Shown here: positions 16,942 through 26,684 of the stretch, in pieces | Layout: the number at the start of each line of letters is the position of its first letter | Numbering within the stretch: the first letter of the stretch is position 1 | Assembly (NCBI GenBank): GCA_022823145.1 | Contig: JAJDXS010000030.1 | Location: 123,021-187,020 of the forward strand | Length of the DNA: 64,000 bases | Direction of reading: 5' to 3' | DNA from: Gemmatimonadota bacterium | GTDB lineage: Bacteria; Gemmatimonadota; Gemmatimonadetes; Longimicrobiales; Gaopeijiaceae | The notes under the pieces: model-generated | Database searches by the model: none | What the model was told of the DNA's origin: nothing | Seen by the model: only the letters and a program-made list of their open reading frames with translations | Position numbers and translations under genes: made by a program

Positions 16942-19107
16942 TCAGAGGAAGACCGCGGCCCCGAGCACGAGGAGCACGCCCAGGGTCAGCACGAAGGCAT
17001 ATGTATTCGCCTGGCCGGTCTGGAAGAGACTGACCGTCCAGCCGGCGAGACGCGTGAAGTTGCCGACGAAGTTGACGAAACCGTCGATGAGCACCGTATC
17101 GACCACCTTCCAGCACCACCGCGAGGCCGCCAGCACCGGCCGTACGATCCCCGCGTCGAAGGCCTCGTCGAAGTACCACTTGTTGGCCAGGATCCCGCGC
17201 AGCCCCCCTGACACCGCTGCGTCCCGGGCAGCTGCGACGTACTTGCGTCCGCCCAGCGCCCGGAGCGCCGCCAGGACCACGACGGCCGCAGCCAGCGTCG
17301 ACGCCAGGGCCCATGCGAATTCTCCACCGCCAACCAGGGGGGCCCTGTAAGCCGGCTCTCCCAGCGCGGCCGTCTGGATTGCGGCCGCGTCGTGCGTAAC
17401 GGGTTCGAGCCAGTGATGCAGCCATTCGCTCATCGGCAGAGCCCCGAAGAGCCCCAGGAAGGACTCGGCCAGCGGTTCGGGGACGTTGACCCAGCCGCCG
17501 AAGACCGAAAGCACGGCCAGAATTGCCAGGGGAACCCACATCACGCGGGGCGCCTCGTGCAGATGCGGGCGGGCGTTGCGGTCCACACGGCTTTCCCCGT
17601 GGAAGGTCATCACCATGAGCCGGGTCATGTAGAAGGCCGTCAGCATCGCGGTGACGAGTGCGACCAGCCAGTAAACCGTGTAGAGCGTCCCGAAGGGATT
17701 GGACGGGGCGCCGGCCCACGCCGCCGTATACCAGATGATCTCGTCCTTCGAGAAGAAGCCGGCCAGTGGCCATATCCCGGCGATTGCGAGGGTGGCGACC
17801 CACATCACCACCCAGGTGATGCGCATGCGGTCCTTCAGTCCCCCCATGTTCCGCATGTCCTGCGCATCCTCGTGGCTGTCGGCCCTGTGCAGGGCGTGGT
17901 GCATTGCGTGGATGACCGCACCGGCCCCGAGGAACAGCAGCGCCTTGAAGAACGCATGCGTCATGAGGTGGAAGATGGCGGCGGTGAACGCTCCCACACC
18001 CGCTCCCAGGAACATGAAGCCGAGCTGCGAGACGGTCGAGTAGGCGAGTACCTTCTTGATGTCGTGCTGCTGCAGGGCGATGGTCGCCGCCAGCAGTGCG
18101 GTGAGCACACCTACCCCGGCCACCACCGCCTGGCTGGTGGGTGCGAGCGCGTAAAGAACAGAGGATCGCGCCACCATGTACACGCCCGCCGTGACCATGG
18201 TGGCCGCATGGATCAGCGCGGATACGGGCGTGGGGCCCGCCATCGCGTCGGGCAGCCACACGTGAAGCGGAACCTGTGCGCTCTTCCCTGCGGCGCCGAG
18301 CATGAGCAGCAGCGTGATTGCCGTAACGGTGGCGCCGCCCGCCGCCAGCCGGCCCTCGGCGCCCTCGAAGATCGGGCCGAAGTCCAGCGTCCCGAACGCC
18401 TGGAAGAGGAGGAACATCGCCAGCAGGAAGCCGAGGTCCCCGATCCGGTTGACGATGAACGCCTTCTTCCCCGCGTCCGACTTCTCACGGTCGGTGAACC
18501 AGTACCCGATCAGCAGGTAGCTGCAGAGTCCCACGCCTTCCCAGCCGATGAACATCATCGCGTAGCCGGCGCCCATCACCAGCACCAGCATGAAGAAGAC
18601 GAAGAGGTTCAGGTACGCGAAGTACCTCGGGTAGCCCGTGTCGTCCTTCATGTAGCCGACGCTGAAGACATGGATGAGGAAGCCCACGCCGGTCACGACC
18701 AGCAACATGATCATCGAGAGCTGGTCGAGCTGAATGGCCGCGTCGATCTGCAGGTTCCCGGTTACGATCCAGGTCCAATACCTCACCACCACGGGATCGT
18801 GCAACTCCGCCCCGTACATGCCCGCAAAGTTCCAAAGCGCGAGGACGAACGCGACGAACATCACCCCGGGACCGATCCAGGTGGGCAGCGTGTGCGTGCG
18901 GGGGCGGGCGGGTCCGGCGAAGGGATCCCACTCGGTGCCCGCGCGGAGCGCCGCGGACGACCGAGCCGCCGACCGGAGCGCGAGAACGCCGTTGACCACG
19001 AACCCCAGCAGCGGGAGCAGTATGATCAGTCCGGGCAGAACCGGCTCCCATTGCGCGACTTCCTGGACGGGAAGGTGGGGCCCCGGCACGGATGCGGCGA
19101 ATCCCAT
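16942..19107 (-). CDS. nuoL: NADH-quinone oxidoreductase subunit L
   Basis: A 721-residue antiporter-like subunit, the distal proton pump of the complex I membrane arm. It shows 'FFIGWEGVGLCSYLLIGYWF' style motifs (here 'MFIGWEGVGLCSYLLIGYW'), 'VPLHVWLPDAMAGPTPVSAL', and a long C-terminal amphipathic region leading to a final membrane helix, as needed for the lateral helix lying along the other pumps. It is longer than E. coli NuoL (613), with the surplus mainly in the loop before the last helices, which carries Ala/Leu-rich and acidic stretches. It starts 4 bases after nuoK. Confidence 0.95.
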   Translation of the reverse strand: MGFAASVPGPHLPVQEVAQWEPVLPGLIILLPLLGFVVNGVLALRSAARSSAALRAGTEWDPFAGPARPRTHTLPTWIGPGVMFVAFVLALWNFAGMYGAELHDPVVVRYWTWIVTGNLQIDAAIQLDQLSMIMLLVVTGVGFLIHVFSVGYMKDDTGYPRYFAYLNLFVFFMLVLVMGAGYAMMFIGWEGVGLCSYLLIGYWFTDREKSDAGKKAFIVNRIGDLGFLLAMFLLFQAFGTLDFGPIFEGAEGRLAAGGATVTAITLLLMLGAAGKSAQVPLHVWLPDAMAGPTPVSALIHAATMVTAGVYMVARSSVLYALAPTSQAVVAGVGVLTALLAATIALQQHDIKKVLAYSTVSQLGFMFLGAGVGAFTAAIFHLMTHAFFKALLFLGAGAVIHAMHHALHRADSHEDAQDMRNMGGLKDRMRITWVVMWVATLAIAGIWPLAGFFSKDEIIWYTAAWAGAPSNPFGTLYTVYWLVALVTAMLTAFYMTRLMVMTFHGESRVDRNARPHLHEAPRVMWVPLAILAVLSVFGGWVNVPEPLAESFLGLFGALPMSEWLHHWLEPVTHDAAAIQTAALGEPAYRAPLVGGGEFAWALASTLAAAVVVLAALRALGGRKYVAAARDAAVSGGLRGILANKWYFDEAFDAGIVRPVLAASRWCWKVVDTVLIDGFVNFVGNFTRLAGWTVSLFQTGQANTYAFVLTLGVLLVLGAAVFL

Positions 19108-19111
19108 CAGG

Positions 19112-19405
19112 TCACCACTTCAGCAGGTTGAATCTGTCCACGTTGACCGTCTTGTAGTGCCTGAAGATGGAGATGATGATCGCGAGCCCGACGGCCGCCT
19201 CGGCGGCGGCCACGGTCATCACGAAGAAGACGAAGAGCTGGCCTTCGATCCCGGTGTAGCGGGACAGAGCCACGAAGGCGAGGTTGACCGCGTTGAGCTG
19301 CAGTTCGATGCTGAGGAAGATGATGATCGCGTTGCGGCGCACGATGACGCCGAGGGTGCCGATCACGAAGAGCGCGGCGCTCAGCAGAAGGGCGTAGGCA
19401 AGCAT
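19112..19405 (-). CDS. nuoK: NADH-quinone oxidoreductase subunit K
   Basis: A 97-residue membrane subunit with three helices. The two conserved membrane Glu residues of the E-channel appear in '[11 protein letters not shown]' and '[11 protein letters not shown]'. The length matches the family (about 100). It lies 16 bases after nuoJ and 4 before nuoL. Confidence 0.96.
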   Translation of the reverse strand: MLAYALLLSAALFVIGTLGVIVRRNAIIIFLSIELQLNAVNLAFVALSRYTGIEGQLFVFFVMTVAAAEAAVGLAIIISIFRHYKTVNVDRFNLLKW

Positions 19406-19421
19406 TGCGGTCCCCTTCCCC

Positions 19422-19949
19422 TCAGGTCTTCGGTTTGGCGAGCACGACGGCGGCGACGATCGCGACGAGCAGCAGCAGGCCCATCAGTTCGAAGGCGACG
19501 ACGTAGTCGGTGAAGAGCGGTTCGGCGATCACTCCCGCCGCCCCCTGCTCGCGTACGGCGGCGTCGAGCGCGGCCGCGACGGCAGCCCCGTCACCCCGGA
19601 ACCCCGTATCCGACGCGCCCCAGAACGCCTGTCCGAGGACACCCGCCGTGAGCCCCGCGACCACGAGCCCCAGCAACGACCACAGGCCGTATTTCAGATC
19701 CGCCCGGTAGTCGTGGCCGAGGTTCAGCAGCATGATCACGAACAGGAAGAGGACCATGATCGCACCGGCGTAGACCAGCACCTGGATCGCCGCCAGGAAG
19801 TGCGCCTCGAAGAGCACGTAGATCCCGGCGACGCTGGCCAGGGTGGCCACCATGAAGAGGAGACTGGCCACCGGGGTGCGGCTGAGCACCACACCGAACG
19901 CTCCCCCCAGGGCGACCACGGCGAACAGGACGAAGAGAATCTCGGTCAT
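19422..19949 (-). CDS. nuoJ: NADH-quinone oxidoreductase subunit J
   Basis: A 175-residue membrane subunit with five predicted helices. The segment '[21 protein letters not shown]' corresponds to the TM3 pi-bulge helix of NuoJ that links quinone chemistry to proton pumping. The start overlaps the nuoI stop by four bases (ATGA). A short Ala-rich periplasmic insert lies between helices 4 and 5. Confidence 0.95.
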   Translation of the reverse strand: MTEILFVLFAVVALGGAFGVVLSRTPVASLLFMVATLASVAGIYVLFEAHFLAAIQVLVYAGAIMVLFLFVIMLLNLGHDYRADLKYGLWSLLGLVVAGLTAGVLGQAFWGASDTGFRGDGAAVAAALDAAVREQGAAGVIAEPLFTDYVVAFELMGLLLLVAIVAAVVLAKPKT

Positions 19950-20446
19950 TCGGAGCGGGGGTCGGAGGGGTCCCAGAGCAGTGTCGTCGGGTGATCCTGC
20001 TCCATCAGACGGTCAAGGTCGTAGACGAATCGGTTCCGGCTGTACTCCGCATTCTCGAAGTGCTGACCGACGTGAATCGCCTCGACCGGGCAGACCTCCT
20101 GGCACATGCCGCAAAAGATGCACCGGAATTCGTCGATCTCATACACGATCGGGTAGCGGTTGCCCTGGTCGTCCTCGCCACCCACCAGCCGGATGCAGTT
20201 GGCCGGACAAACCGTCGGGCACAGTCCGCACGCCACGCACTTCGGCCGGCCGTCCGCATGCACCTCCATCCGGTGCGTGCCGCGCCAGCGGGGGTGCAGA
20301 TCCGGCTGGTCCTCGGGGTATTCGAGCGTGACCTTCTTGACGCGCAGCAGGTGCTTGAAGGTGAGGCTCATCCCCTTCAGCGTGGCCCGCATGTACGATG
20401 TGCGCCCGGCCTCGGGGCGACGCATGACCTTGACCGATATCGCCAT
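19946..20446 (-). CDS. nuoI: NADH-quinone oxidoreductase subunit I (2x[4Fe-4S])
   Basis: A 166-residue ferredoxin-like subunit. Two classical [4Fe-4S] motifs, 'CVACGLCPTVCP' and 'CIFCGMCQEVCP', bind clusters N6a and N6b, which pass electrons from NuoG to NuoB. The frame is open far upstream through nuoH, but the ATG at 20446 is chosen because it overlaps the nuoH TAA by one base (TAATG) and gives the family length. The N-terminal helix expected to lie on the membrane is present. Confidence 0.95.
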   Translation of the reverse strand: MAISVKVMRRPEAGRTSYMRATLKGMSLTFKHLLRVKKVTLEYPEDQPDLHPRWRGTHRMEVHADGRPKCVACGLCPTVCPANCIRLVGGEDDQGNRYPIVYEIDEFRCIFCGMCQEVCPVEAIHVGQHFENAEYSRNRFVYDLDRLMEQDHPTTLLWDPSDPRSE

Positions 20447-21762
20447 TATGAGACACTCCCGTCCGGGTTTGAGGCCGCCCGCCTCGCCAGGAGGGCTCGC
20501 GAGGCCTCCCGGCGTCGGGCAACGGCGCCCATGCCATGCGCTCCCGCGATGACGCGGTCGCGATCGATGAAGAAGAGGAAGGCGATCGTCGTCACCCCGC
20601 TCACCCCGGTCAGGACAAGGCCGTAGAGGAGACCGAACGGCACCCCGAGCTGGTCGAGGACGAGCATGGTGCCGGCGATCAGCACGATGTAGCCCAGGGC
20701 GGCCGGCAGCAGGACCTTCCAGCCCAGGTGCATGACCTGGTCGTAGCGGAAGCGCGGCAGCGTCCAGCGAATCCAGATGTAGAGGAAGACGAAGAAGGCC
20801 GTCTTGGTGCAGAACGCGCCCAAGGTCAGCAGGGTGATGAGGATGCTCGGCGTGGCCGGGATCGGCGCGCCCGCATCGTCGAAGCCCCTTATCAGCGCCC
20901 CTTCGTGCCAGAACATGTCGTCGCCCGTCCAGACGGGAATATCCCAGCCCCCGAAGAAGAGGGTGGCCATCAGCGCGGACGCGGTGAGCACGTGCGAGTA
21001 CTCGGCGATGAAGAACATCGAGAACTTCATTGCGGAGTACTCTGTGTGGTACCCCGTGATCAGTTCCGACTCGGCCTCGGGCATGTCGAAAGGAAGCCGG
21101 TTCGTCTCGGCCAGCGCCGAGATCACGAAGAAGATGAAGGCGAGCGACAGCGGAAAGACGAACCACAAGCCCAGCTGTTGCTGCTGCCACACCATCTCGG
21201 TGAGCGTGACGTTGCCGGCCAGCAGCAGTACCGCGATCACGGAGAGTCCGAGCGCGACCTCGTAGGAGATCATCTGCGCGGACGCGCGCAGCCCCCCCAG
21301 AAACGCGTACTTGTTGTTCGACGCCCACCCGGATAGCACGATCCCGTAGACCGCCAGAGAGGAAAGAGCCAGGATATAGAGGATTCCGATCGGCACGTCG
21401 GCCACGATCATGTCGACCGTACCCACGGGAGTAGGCAGAGGCGCGGCAAGGGGGATGGCCGCGAAGGTCACCACGGCCGGCATGATCGCCAGCGCAGGCC
21501 CCAGCACGAAGTAGAACTTCGCACTGGTGCCAGGCATGGTCTCTTCCTTGATGAGGTTCTTGAGGCCGTCGGCGATGGGCTGAAGGAGTCCGAACGGCCC
21601 GACGCGGTTGGGACCCAGCCTGTCCTGGATGAAAGCCGACACCCTGCGTTCGGCCAGCGTCATGTATGCCACTGCCAGCATGACGACGGTGAACACGGCC
21701 AGGACCTTCACGCCGCTGATCACCCAGAACCAGAAGGTCGTGAGCTGGTTCATCTCATGCAT
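20446..21762 (-). CDS. nuoH: NADH-quinone oxidoreductase subunit H
   Basis: A 438-residue membrane subunit that forms the quinone chamber with NuoB and NuoD. Marks are 'ERRVSAFIQDRLGPNRVGP' near the N-terminus and 'ETNRLPFDMPEAESELITGYHTEYS', the charged loop that joins the quinone site to the membrane channel. ATG 21762 is chosen over the upstream start at 21783 for its GGAG and its fit to the family N-terminus; it overlaps the end of nuoG by eight bases. The C-terminal tail of about 35 residues is Arg/Ala-rich and longer than in E. coli. Confidence 0.94.
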   Translation of the reverse strand: MHEMNQLTTFWFWVISGVKVLAVFTVVMLAVAYMTLAERRVSAFIQDRLGPNRVGPFGLLQPIADGLKNLIKEETMPGTSAKFYFVLGPALAIMPAVVTFAAIPLAAPLPTPVGTVDMIVADVPIGILYILALSSLAVYGIVLSGWASNNKYAFLGGLRASAQMISYEVALGLSVIAVLLLAGNVTLTEMVWQQQQLGLWFVFPLSLAFIFFVISALAETNRLPFDMPEAESELITGYHTEYSAMKFSMFFIAEYSHVLTASALMATLFFGGWDIPVWTGDDMFWHEGALIRGFDDAGAPIPATPSILITLLTLGAFCTKTAFFVFLYIWIRWTLPRFRYDQVMHLGWKVLLPAALGYIVLIAGTMLVLDQLGVPFGLLYGLVLTGVSGVTTIAFLFFIDRDRVIAGAHGMGAVARRREASRALLARRAASNPDGSVS

Positions 21763-23359
21763 GGGCCGGCTCCGGCACGGCACCCGCGGTGCCGATGGCG
21801 TCGTGGCTCAATCCCGCGAATGCGGCGTACTCCGCGGCAAGCGCGGCGAACGCGTCGGCGGCGCTTCCCGGGGGGTTGCCGCCCTCCAGCGCCGCCAGGA
21901 GCGCACCCAGCACCAGCCAGGCCGGCCGCGCCGACCCGGGAGCCTGCAATCCCTGTTCAAAACGCTGCACCCGGCCCTGCGCATTCACGAACGTTCCGTC
22001 CTCCTCGGCAAAGGTGGTGACGGGAAGCACGAAGTCGGCGTTGCGTGCCGCGGGAGAGTCGAATGTCCCGAGATACACGTACAGGCTGGCGTCCGCACCG
22101 AAGTCCTCGGGCTGATCGCCCAGCTGGTCGCCCAGCACCACCAGGATTCCGTCGTGGCTCGCCGCCGCGCCCAGTCCGCCGGTGGCGTCGTCCGAGCCGG
22201 CGCGCTCGAACCCGAGAATGCCCGCCCCGTCGACGTTCGGTGCGAGGTCCCGCCGGCGAACGAGCAGGGGGAAGCCCGGCAGCGGGTCTTCGTCCTCGGT
22301 CCGGCGGCAGCGGAAAACGCTCTCGGTCACGGTCCCGACGGCCCGGCCCAGCCGGTGCAGCGTCCCGAGCGCCTCGTTCGAGGCCAAGGGGGAGCCGACG
22401 ATCCTCACGCCGGCCCCTTCGCTCTCTCGCAGCCGGTCCAGGAGAGCGCCCAGGGCCGTCTGCCAGTCAGCCGCCCGCCGCTTCCCGCTGCGTCCCACGC
22501 CAGGACTCTCGATCCGTCCAGCCCGGTTGATCCACTCGTAGTTGGCGCGACCGTAGTCGCACATCCAGTGGCCGTTGACCTCCTGGTTTTCCCGGGGCTT
22601 GAGCCGCTGCACCAGGTTGTCGCGGGCGTGCAGGTCGATATTGCACCCCTGCGAGCAGTTGGGGCAGATCGATGGGGTGTGATCCAGGTCCCAGGCCCGT
22701 GCCTTGTGGAGGAAGTCCTTCGAAACCAGCGCACCCACGGGGCAGATGTCGACGACGTTGCCGGCGAAGGATGCATCGTCCAGCCCACTCTCGAAGAAGG
22801 TATCGATCACCGCGCGGTCCCCGCGCTCCACAACGGTCAGACGGGCGTCGTGCGCGACCTCGTCCATGAAGCGCACGCAACGGGTGCACATCACGCACCG
22901 GTCGCCGTAGTAGAGCACGTCGCCGCCGAAGTCGTCCCGGCCGAAGACGCGTTTGGGTTCCCGCGCCCTCCCCTGCTCCCTTCCTTCGTCGAACACATAG
23001 TCCTGCAGCTTGCACTCGCCCGACATGTCACATATGGGACAGTCGAGCGGGTGATTGACCAGGTAGAACTCGAGCACGCCCTGCCGCATCCGTTTGGCCG
23101 ACGGGCTCTCGGTGTGGACCACCTGTCCGTCCTGCGCCATCGTCACGCACGAAGGTTGCAGCTTGGGCGCCCCCTCGACCTCCACCAGGCAGATCCTGCA
23201 CTGGGCCGGGGCGGACAGGCCCGGATGATAGCAGTAGTGCGGCACTTCGATCCCGAGCGTCTCGGCCGCGTGCAACAGCGACGTCCCCTTCGGCACGTTG
23301 ACCTCGTGGCCGTCGATCGTGAGGGTGACCGTATCGGCTCTGCGGCTGCTATCCGCCAT
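21755..23359 (-). CDS. nuoG: NADH-quinone oxidoreductase subunit G (short form)
   Basis: A 534-residue iron-sulfur subunit. The [2Fe-2S] ferredoxin domain (Cys in 'HYCYHPGL', 'QCRICLVE'), the His/Cys [4Fe-4S] motif ('HPLDCPICDMSGECKLQ') and a second [4Fe-4S] motif ('DRCVMCTRCVRF' with a later 'ICPVGAL') are all present. Further on, 'CPNCSQGCN' plus a distant 'MCDYG' give the four Cys of an N7-type cluster. The following molybdopterin-oxidoreductase-like part is short; NuoG of E. coli has about 900 residues. ATG 23359 is chosen for its GAGGAGGG; the frame is open to 23386. Confidence 0.93.
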   Translation of the reverse strand: MADSSRRADTVTLTIDGHEVNVPKGTSLLHAAETLGIEVPHYCYHPGLSAPAQCRICLVEVEGAPKLQPSCVTMAQDGQVVHTESPSAKRMRQGVLEFYLVNHPLDCPICDMSGECKLQDYVFDEGREQGRAREPKRVFGRDDFGGDVLYYGDRCVMCTRCVRFMDEVAHDARLTVVERGDRAVIDTFFESGLDDASFAGNVVDICPVGALVSKDFLHKARAWDLDHTPSICPNCSQGCNIDLHARDNLVQRLKPRENQEVNGHWMCDYGRANYEWINRAGRIESPGVGRSGKRRAADWQTALGALLDRLRESEGAGVRIVGSPLASNEALGTLHRLGRAVGTVTESVFRCRRTEDEDPLPGFPLLVRRRDLAPNVDGAGILGFERAGSDDATGGLGAAASHDGILVVLGDQLGDQPEDFGADASLYVYLGTFDSPAARNADFVLPVTTFAEEDGTFVNAQGRVQRFEQGLQAPGSARPAWLVLGALLAALEGGNPPGSAADAFAALAAEYAAFAGLSHDAIGTAGAVPEPAHA

Positions 23360-23431
23360 GGGCCCTCCTCGTGTGCGTGCGGTCACCGCCGGTACGCGGC
23401 GGGCGTGCCGGGTGTCGGGTGCGCGGGCGCA

Positions 23432-24724
23432 TCAGGCCGCTCCCACCCGTTCCCCGCGCCTTATCAGGGCGAGGTAGTCTTCGCGGAACTTCTCGATCGA
23501 GGAAATGATGGGCATCGCCAGCGAGTCCGACAGAACGCAGATCGTCGTGCCGGTCATCTGCTCCGAGATCTCGATCAGGGTGTCCAGATCGTCCTCCGTC
23601 CCGAGCCCGTCCTCGATGCGGCGCAGGATGCGCGTGGCCCACGCGGTTCCCTCTCTGCAGGGCGTGCACTGCCCGCAGGACTCGTGCGCGTAGAAGTACG
23701 CCATGCGCCTGACCTGCTTGACGATGTCGGTGTTCTCGTCCATCACGATCACCGATGCGCAGCCGAGCAGGGAGCCCGCGGCTTCGACGCCCTCGTAGCA
23801 GAGCGTGCAGCTCCGGCAGTCGTCCGCGCTCATGATGGGAACCGAACTCCCTCCCGGGATCACCGCCTTGAGGGCCTTGCCGTCGCGCATGCCGCCGCAG
23901 ACGTCCTCGATGAGCTCCATCATCGGAAAGCCCAGCGGCAGTTCGTAGTTCCCCGGCCTGTTCACATGGCCCGACACGCAAAAGAGCTTGGTGCCCGGGC
24001 TCTTTTCGGTGCCCCACTGCCGGTACCACTCTGCGCCGTGCCGCACGATGTGAGGCGTCGCCGCGAGCGTCTCGACGTTGTTGATCGTGCTGGGCATGCC
24101 GAAGGCGCCCACCGCCGCCGGAAATGGCGGCTTGATCCGGGGCTCTCCCCGCCGGCCCTCCAGGGAGTTCATGAGGCCGGTCTCCTCGCCGCAGATGTAC
24201 GCACCCGCGCCGACGTGCAGCGTCATGTCGATGTCCACCCCGGAGCCCATGATGTCTCTGCCCACGAGACCCTTTTCGTAGGCCTCCTCGAGGGCGCGGG
24301 CGAGCACATTGGTGGTCTCGAAGAACTCGCCGCGCAGGTAGATGTAGCAGTGCGACGCGCCGATGGCGTACGATCCCACCAGACATCCCTCGATGAGCTG
24401 ATGGGGAGTCCAGCGGATGATCTCGCGGTCCTTGAAGGTGCCGGGCTCCGATTCGTCCGCGTTGCACAGCATGTAGTGCGGGCGGCCCGAGTCCTTCGGC
24501 ATGAACGACCACTTGAGTCCGGTGGGGAAACCCGCCCCGCCACGGCCGCGCAGCCCCGAGTTCTTCACCTCGTCGATCGTCGCGTCCCGCCCGATCTCCA
24601 GCGCCCGCGCAATCCCCTGGTAGCCGCCGTACCGCTTCCAGCCCTCCACGGTGCGCGCGGCGGGATCTCCGAATCCCTCGCTGAGGACTCGGACCTCCTT
24701 GTCGTGTCGGTAGGGGTATGCCAA
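23432..24724 (-). CDS. nuoF: NADH-quinone oxidoreductase subunit F (NADH/FMN binding)
   Basis: A 430-residue subunit where NADH is oxidised. 'GLRGRGGAGFPTGLKWSFM' is the Gly-rich NADH-binding loop, the FMN site region includes 'CNADESEPGTFKDRE', and 'ESCGQCTPCREGT' with a later Cys ('TTICVLSD') binds [4Fe-4S] N3. The best start is TTG 24724, giving the family length; the frame continues upstream but that part overlaps nuoE and is not family-like. The start is 27 bases after the nuoE stop. Confidence 0.93.
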   Translation of the reverse strand: MAYPYRHDKEVRVLSEGFGDPAARTVEGWKRYGGYQGIARALEIGRDATIDEVKNSGLRGRGGAGFPTGLKWSFMPKDSGRPHYMLCNADESEPGTFKDREIIRWTPHQLIEGCLVGSYAIGASHCYIYLRGEFFETTNVLARALEEAYEKGLVGRDIMGSGVDIDMTLHVGAGAYICGEETGLMNSLEGRRGEPRIKPPFPAAVGAFGMPSTINNVETLAATPHIVRHGAEWYRQWGTEKSPGTKLFCVSGHVNRPGNYELPLGFPMMELIEDVCGGMRDGKALKAVIPGGSSVPIMSADDCRSCTLCYEGVEAAGSLLGCASVIVMDENTDIVKQVRRMAYFYAHESCGQCTPCREGTAWATRILRRIEDGLGTEDDLDTLIEISEQMTGTTICVLSDSLAMPIISSIEKFREDYLALIRRGERVGAA

Positions 24725-24750
24725 AGTGCCGTCCCGGGGATCTCCCCGCG

Positions 24751-25410
24751 CTAGTCGCCCTTGAGTTCGTCGGTCAATCGACGCAGGATGTCCGGCACGT
24801 CGCCGGCCGCAACATCCTCGAAGTACCGTTCGTTGATCTGCACGCAGGTCGGGAATCCGCACGCCGCGAGGCACTCGGCCTCGACAACCGTGAAGTTCCC
24901 GTCCGCCGAGGTATCGCCCAACTCCGTGTCCGTGTGCTTGAGGAACGCCGCCAGAACCTCGTCCGCGCCGCACAGATTACACGAGATGTTCGTGCACACC
25001 TGTATGAGGAAGCGCCCTACGGGACGCTTGTTGTACATCGTGTAGAAAGTCGCCACTCCCCTCACGTACGCACTGCTCAGTCCAAGGAGCGCCGCCACTT
25101 CGTCCATCGTCTCCGGGGAGACGTGGCCGCGTACCTCCTGCGCGAGGTTCAGCGCCGGCAGCAGCGCGGCCCTCGCCGTGGGATAGCGCCCCCGGATCTT
25201 CTCGAAACGCTCCTGGTAGGGCCCTTCGAAGAGCGGTGCGCCGGGATTCCTCGCGACCAGCATGAACGGGTAGCTCGCCGAGGTGCTGGGGTGCCCGCCG
25301 TCCAGGGGCCGCTCGCCAGCGTAGGCGGTGCCGCGCACGTCGGCTTCGCTCAGGTCGAACTCGCCGGTGTTGCCGGCCCAGCCGGGGTTGCGGAAGGGAA
25401 CGTCGCTCAC
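24751..25410 (-). CDS. nuoE: NADH-quinone oxidoreductase subunit E ([2Fe-2S])
   Basis: A 219-residue thioredoxin-fold subunit carrying cluster N1a. The four ligands are visible as 'CTNISC' and 'CLAAC'. The chosen start is GTG 25410, which overlaps the nuoD stop (GTGA). The first 60 or so residues extend beyond the core fold found in other NuoE proteins and include 'GGHPSTSASYPFMLVARNPG'; they resemble no domain that I can name. Confidence 0.93.
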   Translation of the reverse strand: MSDVPFRNPGWAGNTGEFDLSEADVRGTAYAGERPLDGGHPSTSASYPFMLVARNPGAPLFEGPYQERFEKIRGRYPTARAALLPALNLAQEVRGHVSPETMDEVAALLGLSSAYVRGVATFYTMYNKRPVGRFLIQVCTNISCNLCGADEVLAAFLKHTDTELGDTSADGNFTVVEAECLAACGFPTCVQINERYFEDVAAGDVPDILRRLTDELKGD

Positions 25411-26684
25411 CGGTCGATCTCCCCGAGCACGATGTCGAGGCTCGCGTTGATGACGATCAGATCGGCCATCAGGTGCCCTTCGGCGAGCTTCGGAATGGCC
25501 GACAGGTTTACGAACGACGGGGGCCGTATGCGCCAGCGCACCGGCTTGGGGCCGCCGTCGCCGACCACGTACATCCCCAGCTCGCCCTTCGAACCCTCGA
25601 CGGAGAACCAGCAGTCCTCGGCGGGCGCCGGGATTCCCTCGGTGATGAGCTTGAAGTGATGGATCATGGACTCCATGTCGGACATGCAGTCGGTCTTGGA
25701 CGGCAGGCTGATGCGCGGGTCCGCCACGTCCATCGGCCCGCCCGGCAGCCCGTCGAGCGCCTGGTGCAGGATGCGGATGCTCTGGCGCATCTCCTCCATG
25801 CGCACGAGGTACCGGTCGTAGCAGTCTCCGTGGCACCCGATCGGGACCTCGAAGTCGTAGCTCTCGTAGTCGTAGTAGGGGCGGTCCTTGCGCACGTCGT
25901 AGGGAACGCCGCTGGCACGCAGATTGGCGCCCGTAAGGCCGTGGTTCACCGCGTCCTCCGCCGAGATCGCCCCGATCCCCTGCGTGCGCCCGATGTGGAT
26001 CGCGTTGTGCTTCAGCAATCCATCGACCTCGTCGAGCGTTGCCGGCAGGTTGTCGGCGAACTCCCTCACCCCGTCGGTCCAGCCCATGGGAAGGTCGGCC
26101 ATCATGCCGCCGATCCGGGTCGCCGACGTGGTGATCCGTGCGCCCGTCAGCGCCTCGTGGAGCTTGTAGACCTTTTCACGCTGCTGGAAGGCGTAGAGGA
26201 ACGGAGTGAAGGCACCGACGTCGATCGCCCATGTCCCGAGCCAGAGCAGGTGCGAGAATATGCGGTCCATCTCCATGCAGATCACGCGGGTCACCCGACA
26301 GCGGTCGGTGACCTCGATGCCCATCAGCTTCTCGACCGCCATGACGTACGCGCAGTTGTAGATCAGCGGCGCGAGGTAGTCCATGCGGTCCGTGAGCGTG
26401 ACGATCTGGTTCCATGTGCGGTACTCGCCCAGCTTCTCGAACGACGAGTGCAGGTATCCGAGCCGGGGGACCACGCTGACCACGGTCTCGCCGTCGAGTT
26501 CGACCACCAGCCGCAGAACCCCGTGGGTGGCCGGATGCTGCGGCCCGACGTTGACCAGCATGGTCTGGGACCCCAGTTCCGGCTCCGGTGCGTCGAAGGG
26601 CTCCGTGGGACTCGCGACGAGGGAGCCGCCGGGCCCCATTTCGGGGTTGCGGCTGACGCCGTACTCGACGGTTCTAGTCGACAT
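25407..26684 (-). CDS. nuoD: NADH-quinone oxidoreductase subunit D (49 kDa)
   Basis: A 425-residue subunit lining the quinone pocket. 'NVGPQHPATHGVLRL' contains the conserved quinone-binding His, and the family C-terminus 'INASLDIVLGEIDR' is intact. It is separate from NuoC (not a CD fusion as in E. coli). ATG 26684 is chosen for the strong GAGGGAGG upstream; the frame is open to 26711. It overlaps the end of nuoC by eleven bases. Confidence 0.95.
   Translation of the reverse strand: MSTRTVEYGVSRNPEMGPGGSLVASPTEPFDAPEPELGSQTMLVNVGPQHPATHGVLRLVVELDGETVVSVVPRLGYLHSSFEKLGEYRTWNQIVTLTDRMDYLAPLIYNCAYVMAVEKLMGIEVTDRCRVTRVICMEMDRIFSHLLWLGTWAIDVGAFTPFLYAFQQREKVYKLHEALTGARITTSATRIGGMMADLPMGWTDGVREFADNLPATLDEVDGLLKHNAIHIGRTQGIGAISAEDAVNHGLTGANLRASGVPYDVRKDRPYYDYESYDFEVPIGCHGDCYDRYLVRMEEMRQSIRILHQALDGLPGGPMDVADPRISLPSKTDCMSDMESMIHHFKLITEGIPAPAEDCWFSVEGSKGELGMYVVGDGGPKPVRWRIRPPSFVNLSAIPKLAEGHLMADLIVINASLDIVLGEIDR

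Noticed and set aside
15501..17033. Plus-strand frame of 510 codons opposite nuoM
   Set aside because: Its composition (Arg, His, Glu, Asp and Gln runs) mirrors the hydrophobic codons of nuoM on the other strand; no family features are seen.
17392..19131. Plus-strand frame of 579 codons opposite nuoL
   Set aside because: Antisense shadow of a strongly conserved nuoL; no ribosome binding site or recognisable domain.
21608..24754. Plus-strand frame of 1048 codons opposite nuoH, nuoG and nuoF
   Set aside because: Long only because GC-rich codons on the minus strand avoid stops; three well-supported nuo genes occupy the same region.
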